From: Sipunculus nudus
Taxonomy: Eukaryota > Annelida > Sipuncula > Golfingiida > Sipunculidae
Assembly (NCBI GenBank): GCA_026874595.1
Contig: CM049309.1
Coordinates: forward strand, 10,751,076 to 10,815,075
Length of the DNA stretch: 64,000 nucleotides
Direction of reading: 5' to 3'
The notes under the pieces are model-generated. The model saw nothing but the letters and a program-made list of their open reading frames with translations. It was not told where the DNA came from and ran no database searches. Made by a program: the position numbers and the translations under genes. Below, in pieces: positions 14,301 to 27,800 of the stretch (its first letter is position 1; each line of letters begins with the position of its first letter).

Positions 14301-15160
14301 TGTAAAATGAGCATGCACTAGACATCTGATTGGCCGAATTCCATGTTTATAATTCATGAAATAGCTAGCAGACTGTCCTGAAGGAGCAAGGTCTCATGGA
14401 GTGTAGCTTAGCAGGAGCCTTGCTCACTGGTAAATGGTGATGATTGCATGAACATTCACTCATATGATATGTAAAACACATGATGTATACATGATTCATT
14501 TTGGCAGCTTATTCTATATATCCTTTCTCATATATGTTTTCCTCTCTCTGCTCTCTTTTATCCCAGATGACACACCGGGTATATTCCATAACCTCTACAG
14601 TCAATATATAATAGTGGTCAGACTTTGTTTTAAAATAATGTTTGATGAATGTAAGAAAACAAACAACTGATAATCAATCATTAATGTGTCTTCTACATTA
14701 CTATGAAATTTGCTTAATCGCATAACACCTTAAATACTGATTAAGTGACTCGTACATCATACAGATAGATCAAGGTAATGGCCGAGTTGTTGGCACTTGT
14801 TCGCTGTGCCAGGTTCATGTTTAATACTGATTTTTACATTATGTCCAGTCTTCTTTATTTTGCTGCCTGAATTTAAACATTTAATAATTAATTGGACTTC
14901 TTTACATGTACATGCACAATCATTTGTGATTTATTGTGCAAAACTGCATCAGAATCAATGGATTATTAAAGGAAAGGACTGATCATCAGTATAATCGATC
15001 AACTGACACACCATTTTCCTGCACACTGCTTTTTAATAAAAGGATATAAGAGTACAACTTGTATACTAGTATCAAAGTAACAATTATGGAATGGATTTTA
15101 AGTAACTAATAACATTGAGCTTGGACAATAGTCAGCATATAAATTGCATATTTGTTGTGG
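11350..15160. other. AT-rich 3' flank, nothing recognised
   Basis: Open frames are short, low in complexity and match no family I recognise. One poly-C run at about 12704-12717. Confidence 0.5.
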
Positions 15161-15164
15161 TAAT

Positions 15165-16520
15165 GGTTACAGTAATTTTAACCAGTACCTGTTACAGTTA
15201 AAATCACCTGTAATGGTAATTGGTACTTGTACCAATATTCTGTTATAGTATGGTGCATTAAGTGTGTAAATTTTGAGATAATAAATTCCTGTTACATTAA
15301 ACTACAAAACTGATAACAGCATTGTTGTATTGCAGATATTTACCTGCAACTGGAACAGGTTATTTTAATAATGACAGGTAAATATAGATGTAAAGGATAA
15401 ATACTTGAAAGAGGCACCTGTATGATGATGGGCATATGTAATATTAGTAACAGGAAAATAACTGGTATAAGCTATGTACCTCTAATTATAATTAAGGGAG
15501 CACTGTTGGAATACAAGGTAACTGTAATAATGGCAGAACCCAGTAAGTTTTACAGGCAGATATTTGTAAAAGGCACCTGTGATGGTAATCTTTATATCAA
15601 ATGCAAACAGGTACATGTACCTGTAATGGTAAGATGTAACTATAATGATGTAAAACTATGAAAGAGTGTGAGGGAAACAAAAGATGACAAATGTAATGGG
15701 AACATGTAACTTAAACCTTAAACAGGTAACTGTACCTGTTATTGTAACAGTTAACTGTAATGAACTGTATCTGTAATGCAACAGTTAACTGTAAGGATAG
15801 GTACCTGTAATGATAACAGTTAACAGTAAAAGTCAGTACCTGAAATGGTTACATTTAACTTTAATGATCTGTACCTTTAATGATATTTGATAACCTGTAA
15901 TGGTAACTGTTTACTGTAATGATATTATGATAAGTACCTGTAATGATAACAGTTAACTGTTAAAGTCAGTTCCTGTAATGGTAACAGGTAACTGTAATTA
16001 TTGGTACATGTGATGGTGACAGGTAACTGTAATGATCAGTACTTTAAATGGTAACAGGAAATTGTAATGATCAGTACCTGTAATGGTAACAGTTAAATAC
16101 AATGATCAGTACATGTAATGGTGACAGATAATTCTAATGATTAGTAAATGTTATGTTGACGTAATTAAACTGATCAGTACCTGTTATTGTAACAGGTAAA
16201 TTGTAACGATCAGTGCATGTAATGGAGACAGGTAACTGTAATGATCCGTACCTGTAATGTTGACAGGTAATTGTAATGTTAAGTACCTGTAATGGTAACA
16301 AGTAACTGTAATGATCAGTATACATAATGGTGACAGATAACTGTACCTATAATGGTAACAAGTAATTGTAATTATATGTACATGTTATGGTTATGGACTG
16401 ATTTCAGGTACTTGTAATATAACAGGTAATGATGATTGGTACCTATATGGTAACAGATAAATGAAAAGATGATAAGTACCTGAATAGTTACAAGTAATTG
16501 GAATGAAAGGTAGCATAAGT
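15165..16520. repeat. degenerate minisatellite, about 35-bp unit, beyond OVOA 3' end
   Basis: The repeated theme is GATCAGTACCTGTAATGGTAACAG followed by GTAACTGTAAT, in dozens of diverged copies. It ends about 500 bp beyond the OVOA stop codon, close to the weak poly(A) signals. Confidence 0.9.
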
Positions 16521-17014
16521 GTAAAATTGTTAATCTGTAATGTTTAATAGCATAATTTAATATATAATAATTTACAGATATAATAATTCAAAAATAAGTG
16601 AAAGAAAATACATCATGAGGTAAAAAAGTACAAATTGTCTGACCTTAGGAAAAGCAGGTATAATTTTACATACAGAGACTTTCTATTTTCTGTTGGAGCT
16701 GAACTAGGCTGGATGCAACTCCCTAGTTACAGATAATGATTTTTCATTGTTAGCCCAACCTCATTGTGTGTAAACTAAATGAAAAAAAACCTCCTATTAT
16801 TCATGAAAACAATGCCCACAAAGACTCATGTGCTAACACAAGTTCAGTAACAATAATTCTTTAGGCAAACCCTCACAATAATTCTAAAAGCATCCCTTAC
16901 AATAGTTACAAAGTTTGTGTGCATCTGTTGAATTTTTGTATGCATATCTAAGTACATTTCCCACAGACTTTAACAGCCATTTTGAAAGAATAGTATGTAC
17001 TAAGTCACAGGCTT

Positions 17015-17090
17015 TCATGCATGTTTCCAGAAAGTGACACATGGTGCATCAAGCATCTCAGGATGTCCAAGTGGCTCCACCTGGCGGAAC
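17015..17090 (-). CDS. OVOA: OVOA exon 18, terminal exon with stop
   Basis: Acceptor TTTACAG before 17090; TGA at 17017-17015. It encodes FRQVEPLGHPEMLDAPCVTF and WKHA. The final (V)TFW resembles the C-terminal strand of OvoA methyltransferase domains. The tail between exons 17 and 18 is shorter than usual for the family, so a small missed in-frame exon cannot be excluded. No AATAAA is seen downstream; minus-strand ATTAAA at 16561-16556 and 16548-16543 are the nearest weak poly(A) signals. Confidence 0.8.
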
Positions 17091-18376
17091 CTGTAAAAAC
17101 AATATTGTTATTTTTTTTCATAAGCAAATTGCACCACTTAAGTATTTGAAAAAAATGTGAAGAGCATAAACAATTGAAACTTCAACACAGGCTATTAAAA
17201 TAAAAAATAATTATCAATTTATAACAAAACACACAACTTCTTTGCAAGTACATATTACATTTCATGGTTCTCTTATGCATATGAATGACATTTGGATGTT
17301 TGGCTCATGAGTCAGTAATTATTACCTTACTTGTAACTTTATTAAAGATATGATGTAATAAATTAAATTTTCTTTCTAAATGAGCATTTCACATGAGTCT
17401 AAAAAGTGTAAAATCACCATTTTGGAAATAACTTATATGAAATATGAAAAATACAGGAAAAAATATTAAACAATACACCCTTAAATATATTAATACATTA
17501 TATATATATTAAGATTTGTTTTAAGGTTTAAAAAAATGTAAAACTACACCAGAGCATAATGGTATTACAGTACTTGCATAAATCTGGGTGGGCTTGTAAT
17601 AGATATTTGGCTAAAGTTACAGAGTTTATGGTAATCTTTATGGAACTGTGAACATATAAGTGTTAGATTTGGGTGAGATATCAGTTTTCAAAAGAGCAAT
17701 ATAAAATCCTTGAGGCTGACCTGGGTTGTATTTGTTTTGTGAATGATTTCTGTGCTGCTTCTGTTGATGTTGATATTGCGAGTAAACCTCCCTTCTTGAG
17801 AATCTCTGGCAGACGTAACAGCCAAGCTGCAGGAGAACAAAAACATGATTACTATTTAATACTGCACAATACTATCAATATAAATGTATATCAGGATACA
17901 GGGATTAATATATTGCATATCACAATACAATTTTTAAATATTGATATTTACTGATTTTTTGTTTAACCTGCATAAAACGGATTTTATGTACAATAATGTT
18001 TCTGTTACATACGTAGACATCTAAAAGGGATGGAATTCAAGTGAAAGCTGCTACAATATCTTTCAACTTTTAATAGAAAATGTTCAAGAAGGCCTGATAT
18101 ACCATAGATCTGTTCCAGGTAATGTTTATGTCCGCTCATTGACTTACTGGGATATGAGAACAGTTTCCATACAGCAAAAAGGAGAAGTACTAAGCACAGT
18201 CATAATATTTAATCATTTATTAATATTCCCTCCTCAAACATTATGAAAACTGCAAGAAGATCAAATGTAAAGTTAAAAGTATTATTTTTTAAGAACTACA
18301 GCCAACGCGGTACATGGCTGTGATTGTGCACAACATCAATCCTTTTTGTGCTAAAAAACAATCCAGAATGTGTGTA

Positions 18377-18408
<32 letters not shown>

Positions 18409-21400
18409 CCACATACAACCACATATAGCAATATACTGCCATAAAAATTTTGTAGGGGATACCCAGCCCTAATATTCCAGCAAAACTAAACAAGTGGCCC
18501 ATGGGTTATGACACTCAGCTGAATTCAAGGAGCCTTCAACAATAGGTAAAATGACTCCCAGAGTGCTCAAAACCATGCATTTTGCCAATAGACCTTAGCT
18601 ATAGGTTACAGTGACCTTATTCTACAACAAGCTGCTACCATTTGTGCCCATCTGACTAATAGAATGTTAAAATAATGTTCTTTCACACATCTTGCAGAAA
18701 ATAGGTCACAGTGACATTATTTCTGGTTTATGGACCTCCCTGAAAGTCATGTATGAGGATTTTAATTGAAAGGATTCAATTTGTGCCCCATCTGACTCAC
18801 TGAGAGCTTAAAAATCATGTTTTTTCCCCTTATTAAAAAAATACAGGTCACCATGACATAATTTCAGGTTTCCAAAGAGATTTTATGACCTTCCTGGATG
18901 TAAATTTTTTTAAAATTTCTAGGTCTCAAAAACAGAGAAAAAATGTGTAATAATTTGCAAAAATACAGGTGGCATCAACAGTCTGCAGGAACTGATGGTT
19001 CATTCAATTATCAATATGCATGCAAAGAATCATGGCAATCAATGCATAAGTTATTATGATACTGAAGCTTTTGTATCAAAATTTTAATTATTCCTAGAGG
19101 TACTTACAAGCCTCACAGCTAGGAGGTTTTGGGTAGCAGAGATCTAATTTCAGATTTCCAAGGAGATTTCTCATGGACCTCCCTGGATGTCATGTGAGAA
19201 GATTCTAGGTCCAATAGTGATAATTAATACCCTGTTTACAGATGACCACTTCCTTTGAGAATCTCGAAAATAGACTTTCAGTCAGCTGAGCTAAAATTTA
19301 CATTCTATGGAGTATAAAATTAAGCAGAGCTTCCAGTTTTGCCATCTGATAGACAACTGACCTTTGGGATTTTCAGCTCTTTCAAGTAAGGAGAGAAGTA
19401 TGAAGTCAAAACAGCCCAACTCATTTGGCAGCCAAGTAAGCTGAAACCAAAAACAATACATTAATTAAATATTAAATAAACTTATTTCATTCATTTAAAG
19501 ATATGTTTATGTATAAAAATATAAAATATACAGGATTTACATATTTAGTATCATTATTGTTCACAAGATGTCACTAGTGGGACATTTGCAGTTAGCACAA
19601 TTTAGTTCATCCTTTAGATGAAAGGTGGCAGCAGATACAAGAGACCACTGATTCTGCAGCTCCACTTACATTAAGTCTTCAGTCAAGATGAAAGCCCTTT
19701 TACAGTTTTAAGGTCAAAGGAAACTAGATGTGGTCAGACAAAGGTCCTCATGCAGACGGCCAAGCTAGTGTTGGACTAGTTTACATATGAGTAAAATGTT
19801 AAGTTTATAGTTTAAAACATGAAAAAAACAGAAACAGGTTTTTATCAATATGCATGGGGAACAAAAATCCTACTGGTTCGAATCATATTAAAAAAGATAT
19901 GTCTAAAATAATGTATGCAATACAAAATTACTGATTAGTAAAGTGATGCAAGCAATCTTATAGTGATTTATATCCGTATTATAATTTACATTGGCACTAA
20001 ATTGACCTAGAATGTTCAAGTAGATGAGTTGGTATTATAAAACACAATACAGGTAACACTTATGATTCACAAAAAATCATAACACATATACAATGTATAC
20101 CATTTTAATATAACTTCCAACAAGGTAAAAACCAAATCCAGTATCACTTTGTTTCTTAGAGAATGATGGATATGCTGATAAACATCTCCATGTAAAGACC
20201 ATTCTATAAACAATGATTTGCAGACCATACTAAACCATACCTGTTTAAAGGTGACTTTGTCCTTAACATTTGAAACTGGGCAGACAGCTTCCACATGGCC
20301 TCTCTTGGCACCCTCTGCCTGTGGATTCCAGTAACTAACACCGTTACCCTCTTGTAAGGACAGACAGGCATCAATAAACCGGCCACTCACATCCAGACCA
20401 ACCACCTGTTGAAGGGTCAGAAATTAATTATCATACCTCCACCAGGGGGCCAGAGGTGTTATGTTTTACCTTGGTTATTTGGTTAATTTGTGTGAATTTT
20501 TAAGCAAAAAATTCTGGACAGGTTTTAATTAACTTTTGTGGACATGTAGAACAACACTCATGGAATAAATAAATTAATTTTTCAGGTAATTGTAATCACA
20601 TTAATTAATAAATTTGAATTCAAAAGATTCTCTCTCATTCTTACATGCAGCTTTTCTTGATAATAGAGATATTCATCAGTATTAGGGGACAACTTTTTTG
20701 AGGAGGTGACCTGTACTATAATAATGATTTAATTTTATTGTACCTCATTGAAAGTTTCTCCGAGTCTGAAAGTAACGGCACCAGTTCCACATCCAACATG
20801 AGCCGCAGCACTGCGTTGAGTTTTATGAGATTTGACCATGTCTGTGCACAGTTTAGCAATCCTGCATGGCACCGAGTTGGTCTTGTTTCCATACTCCTTG
20901 ATGAGCATTTTGTTTAGAGAAAGTTCGGAATCTTCCTTCAGCTGCCTGTTTGTACTTGGAATTAAGTGACACTCAAACTCTTCTCCTGGTGTTACAGGAT
21001 CATCTGCAAAATAGGTGTACATTCTAAAAATACTAAACCTTTTTTTAGTAATTTTTTTTGTTGCAAGGAAAAGCCCCCACTTTTTCAATGCTAGCTTATT
21101 TAAGTATATGTAAAATTACATTCCGGTTTCAGACCACTAGACAGGGCAGTTTCAAACACTTCCTTTCATTTCATATCCTAATGTTAACCAGGCTTGGTGT
21201 TTCTGCACCTGTGAGTCCTGGATGTATAATCATCCCCAAGGTTAGGTCCTGAAAGGTGCATTCATTTTCAAGTGAAGCACAGCCACTGGGCATGAAAATC
21301 CCATTAAGCCTGCAGACTGCTCAACCTGGGTGTAGGCCAACCATGAAAATTCTCACAGCCTTGGCTGAGATTCAAACTCACAATCTCCTGGCTTTGAGTC

Positions 21401-24400
21401 CTGTGCTCTACCCCTGAGCCACAGAAGCCTGTCAAAAATACTAAATGTGACATTAGTTCACACAACAAGAGCATATATAACTTGCTATCAGAAAAAAAAT
21501 ACTGTTAATTCCATGAAAACTTTAATATGGCCATAATTCAAAATGATTCAATTGAACTGGCATTCAATAAATTCTGCCTGATCAATGCAATCACTGCATA
21601 TAATTTAAAGACTTAAAGCTAGTCTTCATATTTACTCACTTATCAGAGGAAAAGTGGAAAAAAAAGTTTGGATCTGAGAAAGAGGCTGAGCAAAGACCAC
21701 ACCACTCGTGTTATATTACTCTTATGCTACATTAAACTTTAAAATAAAAGGTTGTTGGAAAAATGGTCATTAATAGTACGTGGATGACTTTTCATCTTGG
21801 GTCACTCAAACCAGGGACCACTGTATCACAAAGACCGACAAATATGATGCTGACCACAGTATCATCTGATACTGGTACACATGTATCATTACACAGTTAA
21901 TGTACACACACCTGTTATCCCTGAGCCCAGTATGAAGACATTAGTATTTATTAGACGGATGGGGACTCTGGTCTTTTCCCCGTTGTTACTGTTAGTCAAG
22001 CTACGGCAAATCCTGAACCCACAGTGTTGAAAGAAGTGTCTCCTAAATGCGTATCTGGCAAAACGAGATGCTTCATCTCCTGTTGACATCCATGAACCAC
22101 CCTAAAATATATGAATAAAAGAACCATTACCACCATGAACCACCCTAAAATATGTAAATAAAAGAACCAATACCATGACAAACTATCCTGTAATATATAA
22201 ATACATGAACTGTTACCACCATGAACCATCCTACAATACTTAAATACAAGAATCTTTACCACCATGAACCACCCTAAAATAAACAGATACACAAACTGTT
22301 ACCACCATGAACCACCCTATAATATGTAAATACACGTACCATTACCACCCGTAACCACTCTAAAATACATAAATAATAGAACCATTACCACTATGAACCA
22401 TGCTAAACATATGTAAATACAAGAACCATTACCACCATGAACCACTCTAAAATACATAAATACGAGAACCATTACAACCATGCATGACCCTAAAATATGT
22501 AAGCCCCACACTTTGGCGCTTAATTAAAGGCATTTGTGAAGCCAGTTCAATGCTTGAAACATAACTGACTGCTAAGATCAGTTTTGTTCAAGCAAGCCGC
22601 AATTGTATGGCTAATTTGCCTCTGGGCTCCTAACAACTTCACTATGTCCAATTTTTTTTTTTTTTAAACTAGAAACTGTCATTTCCATAAAACACTATTA
22701 ACATACCACCAAGAAAAACAATATACAGTTCAATTAACCTTGAAACATAAATATATAGCTTTTTTTGTAAATATATTTTTTGTAATGCTAGCACTGCATA
22801 TTTAAGTACACAAACTAGTTTAAATATATACTTAAAAATTAAAAAAGATGTAGTTTTTGCTAGTTTAAATGAAAACACAAGAGAAATCTGGTCCACTATG
22901 TAATGCTGTAAATTCTCCATCTTAAGCTGCGGCTTGAGTTAAAACACTACTGCTTTAAAATATTCAAATTCTATGAATCTTTACCATCATTTGCTGCCAG
23001 GATTTATCAGTAAGAAAAAAGAAAATGTAGATATCCTATTGCATCACTCACCAAAATACAGTTATGGTTCCCGTCAAAGCATGGATTTGAGAAATCATCA
23101 TAAAATTTGTGGGTCCTGATCCCTGGGAGCCCATTAAAATGGTCCTCTACCCATTCCCAGGCATTCCCGAAGACATCATGGAATCCAGCGTCATTCGGTG
23201 GGTACAGGTTCACAGGCTGAAACAAAGTAAAAACAGTCAGACATAGGGGAAAATGATTTGTAAACCATTACCAAGATTATTCTTAAATATAGCTAACACA
23301 AGTTGCAAGAAATGAATACCAGAAACCAATATATTTAAATTTTTTATTGTTTTAAAAATTAACAGTACTGGCCTGTTTTAAACAGTTGTGTCTATGCAGT
23401 TAGTGCTCTTATCCACATGACAATTGTGTTTTCCATATTTCTTGTCCCAGATATTCAAATGGTTTATCACTTAATACACATAGGCCTGAATATGAGGAAA
23501 AATTAAATTTGATGGGATACATAATTGAAGAATGTTCCCTGTTCAACAGACCAATATCTGTTTTTTTTTCCAGCTCAGAACTGTCAGTGATCATCCCATG
23601 AGAGCTGGCCATTGACCAAAAAATTCTAACATTTCATACACCAGGTGTGGCTGTAAATATGATGAAAACCACCCTTTTACCAAACTTTCATACAAGTAGT
23701 GCTGAACATGGAGTTTATCAGTATTCTGTTATGTTTATAAAAGATTCTAGAGGCTGCCATATGAATATTAGTTATTATTGGCTCGACTGTCATGTGGATA
23801 GCTTCTGCCCTTTAACAACAGGAATCTCTTGATTACAATGTATATAAAATTCCTTAAGATTGCATGAATTTTTTCAATTTTAGTTTGAAATATAAAATTA
23901 TCAGATAAAAAATGAATATATATGACAGGGATATAATGTAACAACATGAAATAACAAGGGACCCATGGATCATGTTGCAGAGTTGAATTTTGGAAAAATT
24001 TAAGCAAATGCAAAATGAACTTATTTCCTCTAATTTTTAATATATATTAGCATTTGAAAAGCTAAAAGGAAATGACCTTGCTAAAATGACCCTGTGAATT
24101 AAAAATAATGGACAGGAGCCAAAGTGTATTGATAAACATTAAAACTGACATTGTTTTAACTGACATAAATGCTGAAAAAAATTGGTATGAGCATAAATAA
24201 AATGTAAACAGGATTCTAAAACAAGCAAATTAGGTATAAATCTAATTTGTACTGTGTTATAAATAACACTCTTGGCCTGAATCCATTTAATGATGCAATA
24301 AGGAAAAAAAGGACCTAAGTGCTATATGAAAAGATACATTTCATAAACCAAAAATGTGCTAATGTCATAAAGTTTTTAATAATTAATGATATGGCCATAT

Positions 24401-24805
24401 GAGCTAAATCTTAATCCAAGAAAGTATGCCTAATATTCCTGATTAACTAAGTTCTACAGTGTTATTCATATCAAGGCCCAGCCAACTTTATGAGATATGA
24501 ATGAAACTGTGCTACTAAGTATTTATATATCATTGAATCTTAAAACATGTCATTTTACATTAGATCCTATGTTTTACCACATTTAAATATTTATTGGATT
24601 CAAATCCTGTTTTTTTTTTTAAATTTGTTCAAGTCTCAACAAAAAATTAATTTAACAATGAAATTATAAGATTCATCATGTTTATAAGTCCTGTGTATTG
24701 AAAGGGTGGGCGGGGGAGGAGTCTCTGTGGTTACTGCTGGTTGCTGAAAAAAATGAAAATATAAGATTCATTTTGTTTACTCTAAAGGTCTGTCTAGAGA
24801 AAGGG

Positions 24806-24851
<46 letters not shown>

Positions 24852-27800
24852 CTCTCTGTGGTAGTTACTGCAGACAGCCTGACCCAGCTCATCTAGACAG
24901 AGGGAGCTGGCCAGGAGTGAAGGGCTTACATAACAGCCTGGGGAGCTGAGGGCTAGCTCTAGCATACTGTTCCACTGTTCTGGGCTGATTCATGTAAACA
25001 ATACTTGACATGGTGCTTGAAAACTTGAAAAAAAAAATCTTCAGTTTTTTATCAATAAGACTCCTATTTCAGATTATGAAATATTAAATCCACATGTGTA
25101 CAAGCTGTGAAAATTAAATCAACAGTTCCATGGTCAAATTTTGGCCAAATTTAAGGTAGTTATTTTTCATTTAGGCTAATAAAAATTTAGAAAATTTGGA
25201 TCTTATTTATGGTATACAATTAAAATTAAATTAAGTTCAATATACTTATATGCCTAAGATAAGCTATCTAGGTTAAAAAAATTATCATGTTTAGTGAGTA
25301 AATATATTTCCTTAGTTTTGACAGTGCATTATGTTTGGGTGCATAACTTCAAGAAATTACAAAAAACTGACCTGATTTCTGGTAAGTACATTGGGAATAC
25401 AAGTAGAGGAATGGTTATATTAAATATGATTAATATCAGACCAGTGGTTTTGATATTATGCAGTCTTCAAGTGTAACAATGGTTTAATGGTAAATTGATG
25501 TTTTCCTTAATATCTCGAAGAAAAGAAGTTGTAGTGACCAAATTTTTGTGATGGTAGGAGATTTTGGGAACATTTAACTCAATGTCTAATTTTGGAACAG
25601 TCTAACTGTTACAAAACATGCCCTGTTAACGAATGGCTGGCTGGATGGCCAGCCGGACGGATGATGGACATAGGACCATGACTAAATCTCAGATGACTTA
25701 AAGTCAGCTGAGCTATAAAGTAATAACATTTTTGAGAGAGCATGCAATTACTGAATTTAAAAAGACACATAGATACCTTATAAGTTATTTTGTATCATAC
25801 CAATAATCAGTAAAAGAGGTATTGTTGATATAGTCAAAATATGTAAAGATTAGTACCATAACAAGAGACCTATGGGTCATGATGCTCAGCTAATTGGCAT
25901 GACCTTTGACATTCTATCCTAATATCCAAAATGGTAAGCAACACTAAGCATTCTGCTGAGCCAACCCTTTGTGATAACTGCTCTAAGTTAGTCTCGAGAC
26001 AATAATTATTAAAGTTCAAGAAAAGAGGAAAACACTGAAAGAGCTGCCACTTATCTGGTTTGGTAATATATATGTATATAAATATATAATAATATATATG
26101 TATAGCATATTTTATATAATTTTATATATCTAAATAATTGACATATTGTAAGAATTTTACTCAAATCAGACAAATCACAGTTAAATTTCACATGTGTCTG
26201 TCTTATTTTTTGCCTGGTTTGCCTGAGTTTGTTAAAAATTTTCATTATGAATTAATGACTAAAAGATGAAATGATGATCCAAAACCAAATACATGAATGC
26301 AGAGCTAAACCTTTCATATGACTATCATCTGTCTTTCTTAAAATTAATCTTAAACCTAAGTCAAAATGATAAAAAAAAAATTGTTGGCATTTGGAATTCA
26401 AGACATAAGGCCTAGGAACAAAATGTGCCATGGTCAAAGTTTGGCCAACTTGAAGGTACTGATTTACAAGTATGCTAATAACTTAAAAAAATTAAAAATA
26501 TTCTGATATAATTGCAAGCATACATTTAAATCTATGTTAAAAAAGATTTTTCTTAGATTAAAAAGTATCTATCTTCAACAATTATCTTGTTAGGTGAGTA
26601 AATATATTTCCTGATTTTTATCAAAGTGCATTATGTATGAGCCCATAACTTCTACAATTTACGTAATATTTACCTAATTTCTGGGTTGTACATAGGAAAT
26701 ATATTAAACATGAATACATTAACACCAGTGGTTTTCATAGTAGGCAGTTTTGAAGTGTAACAAAAGGGTTTTTACTTAAAAATGAAATTTTCCCCCCATA
26801 TTTCTTAAAGGAAGGAAGTGTCAGTGACCCAATTTTCAGTTTGGTAGGAGAACATAGGGACATCTAACTGTCTGTAGACTTTTAGATTTGTATGTCCAAT
26901 GGTTTCGAAACATGCCTTGTTAATGAACAGCCAAATGGCGGGATGATGGACAAAGGACCATCACTATAGCTCAGATGACTTATAGTCAGCTGAGCTAAAA
27001 ATTAATTAATAACATAAATTTGCAGGGAGTTATGTCACACTGGGAAAACCCCAAATTCCAATGATACCAACCTTATTAAGAGTTTAGAGTTTAATAACAT
27101 TTCAATTAAACAGTTTTGTTGTAGTTATTGAGATTGTGTAAACAGATATTGTCCAGTCCACAGTCCAAATTACCCCTAGAATTAGATTTTGGTGGTAAAA
27201 TCTATGTAAACCAACTTTTCGCTCACTGAAATGACATCTTTTTCAAAGACAAGTCATGAACTATTAATATATTTGCTTTCATATCATAGTTAACAATTCC
27301 TAAGAGGAAGAGGAATAAATTATTTAAATGATTACATATTGTGTTGTCACCTAAAAATTTCTTCTTTGAGCATTGCTCAAAGAATTGCTGCAGATCATTA
27401 TTATAAATAAACCCCTCCAAAGTAAAAATTGTGTTACATTGTAAGATACAGGTTAGTGTGTTATGTTAGACTGGGAAACCCCAAATTCCAATGATACCAA
27501 CCTTCTCCAAATATATTAAATCTGGAATGTCTAAGAAAAGATGTCACAGATGATTTCAATTTCTTCAATTTTTTTTCATTATATTAACAATTAATGCGTA
27601 AACATGACTCAGTAATACTACATTGTATCAGTAACAACTTTCATACAGCATGACCTATTATTACTATATTTCCCCAATGCTGAGCTGGGACTTCTATTTT
27701 TTCTGACTGCCAACTTTATAACAGCAGGATGACAGTTCATATGTAGCAGTATCAAATTCTATTGGGTATTCATGACAATACGAACAGCTTCACATTAATT

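Noticed and set aside
19868-19890. TGGTTCGAATC as tRNA box B
   Set aside because: No box A at the right distance and no cloverleaf.
22317-22511. Repeat protein with YFRVVHGGNGSCIY units
   Set aside because: It is the 43-bp minisatellite read in one frame, in an intron; stops interrupt the other units.
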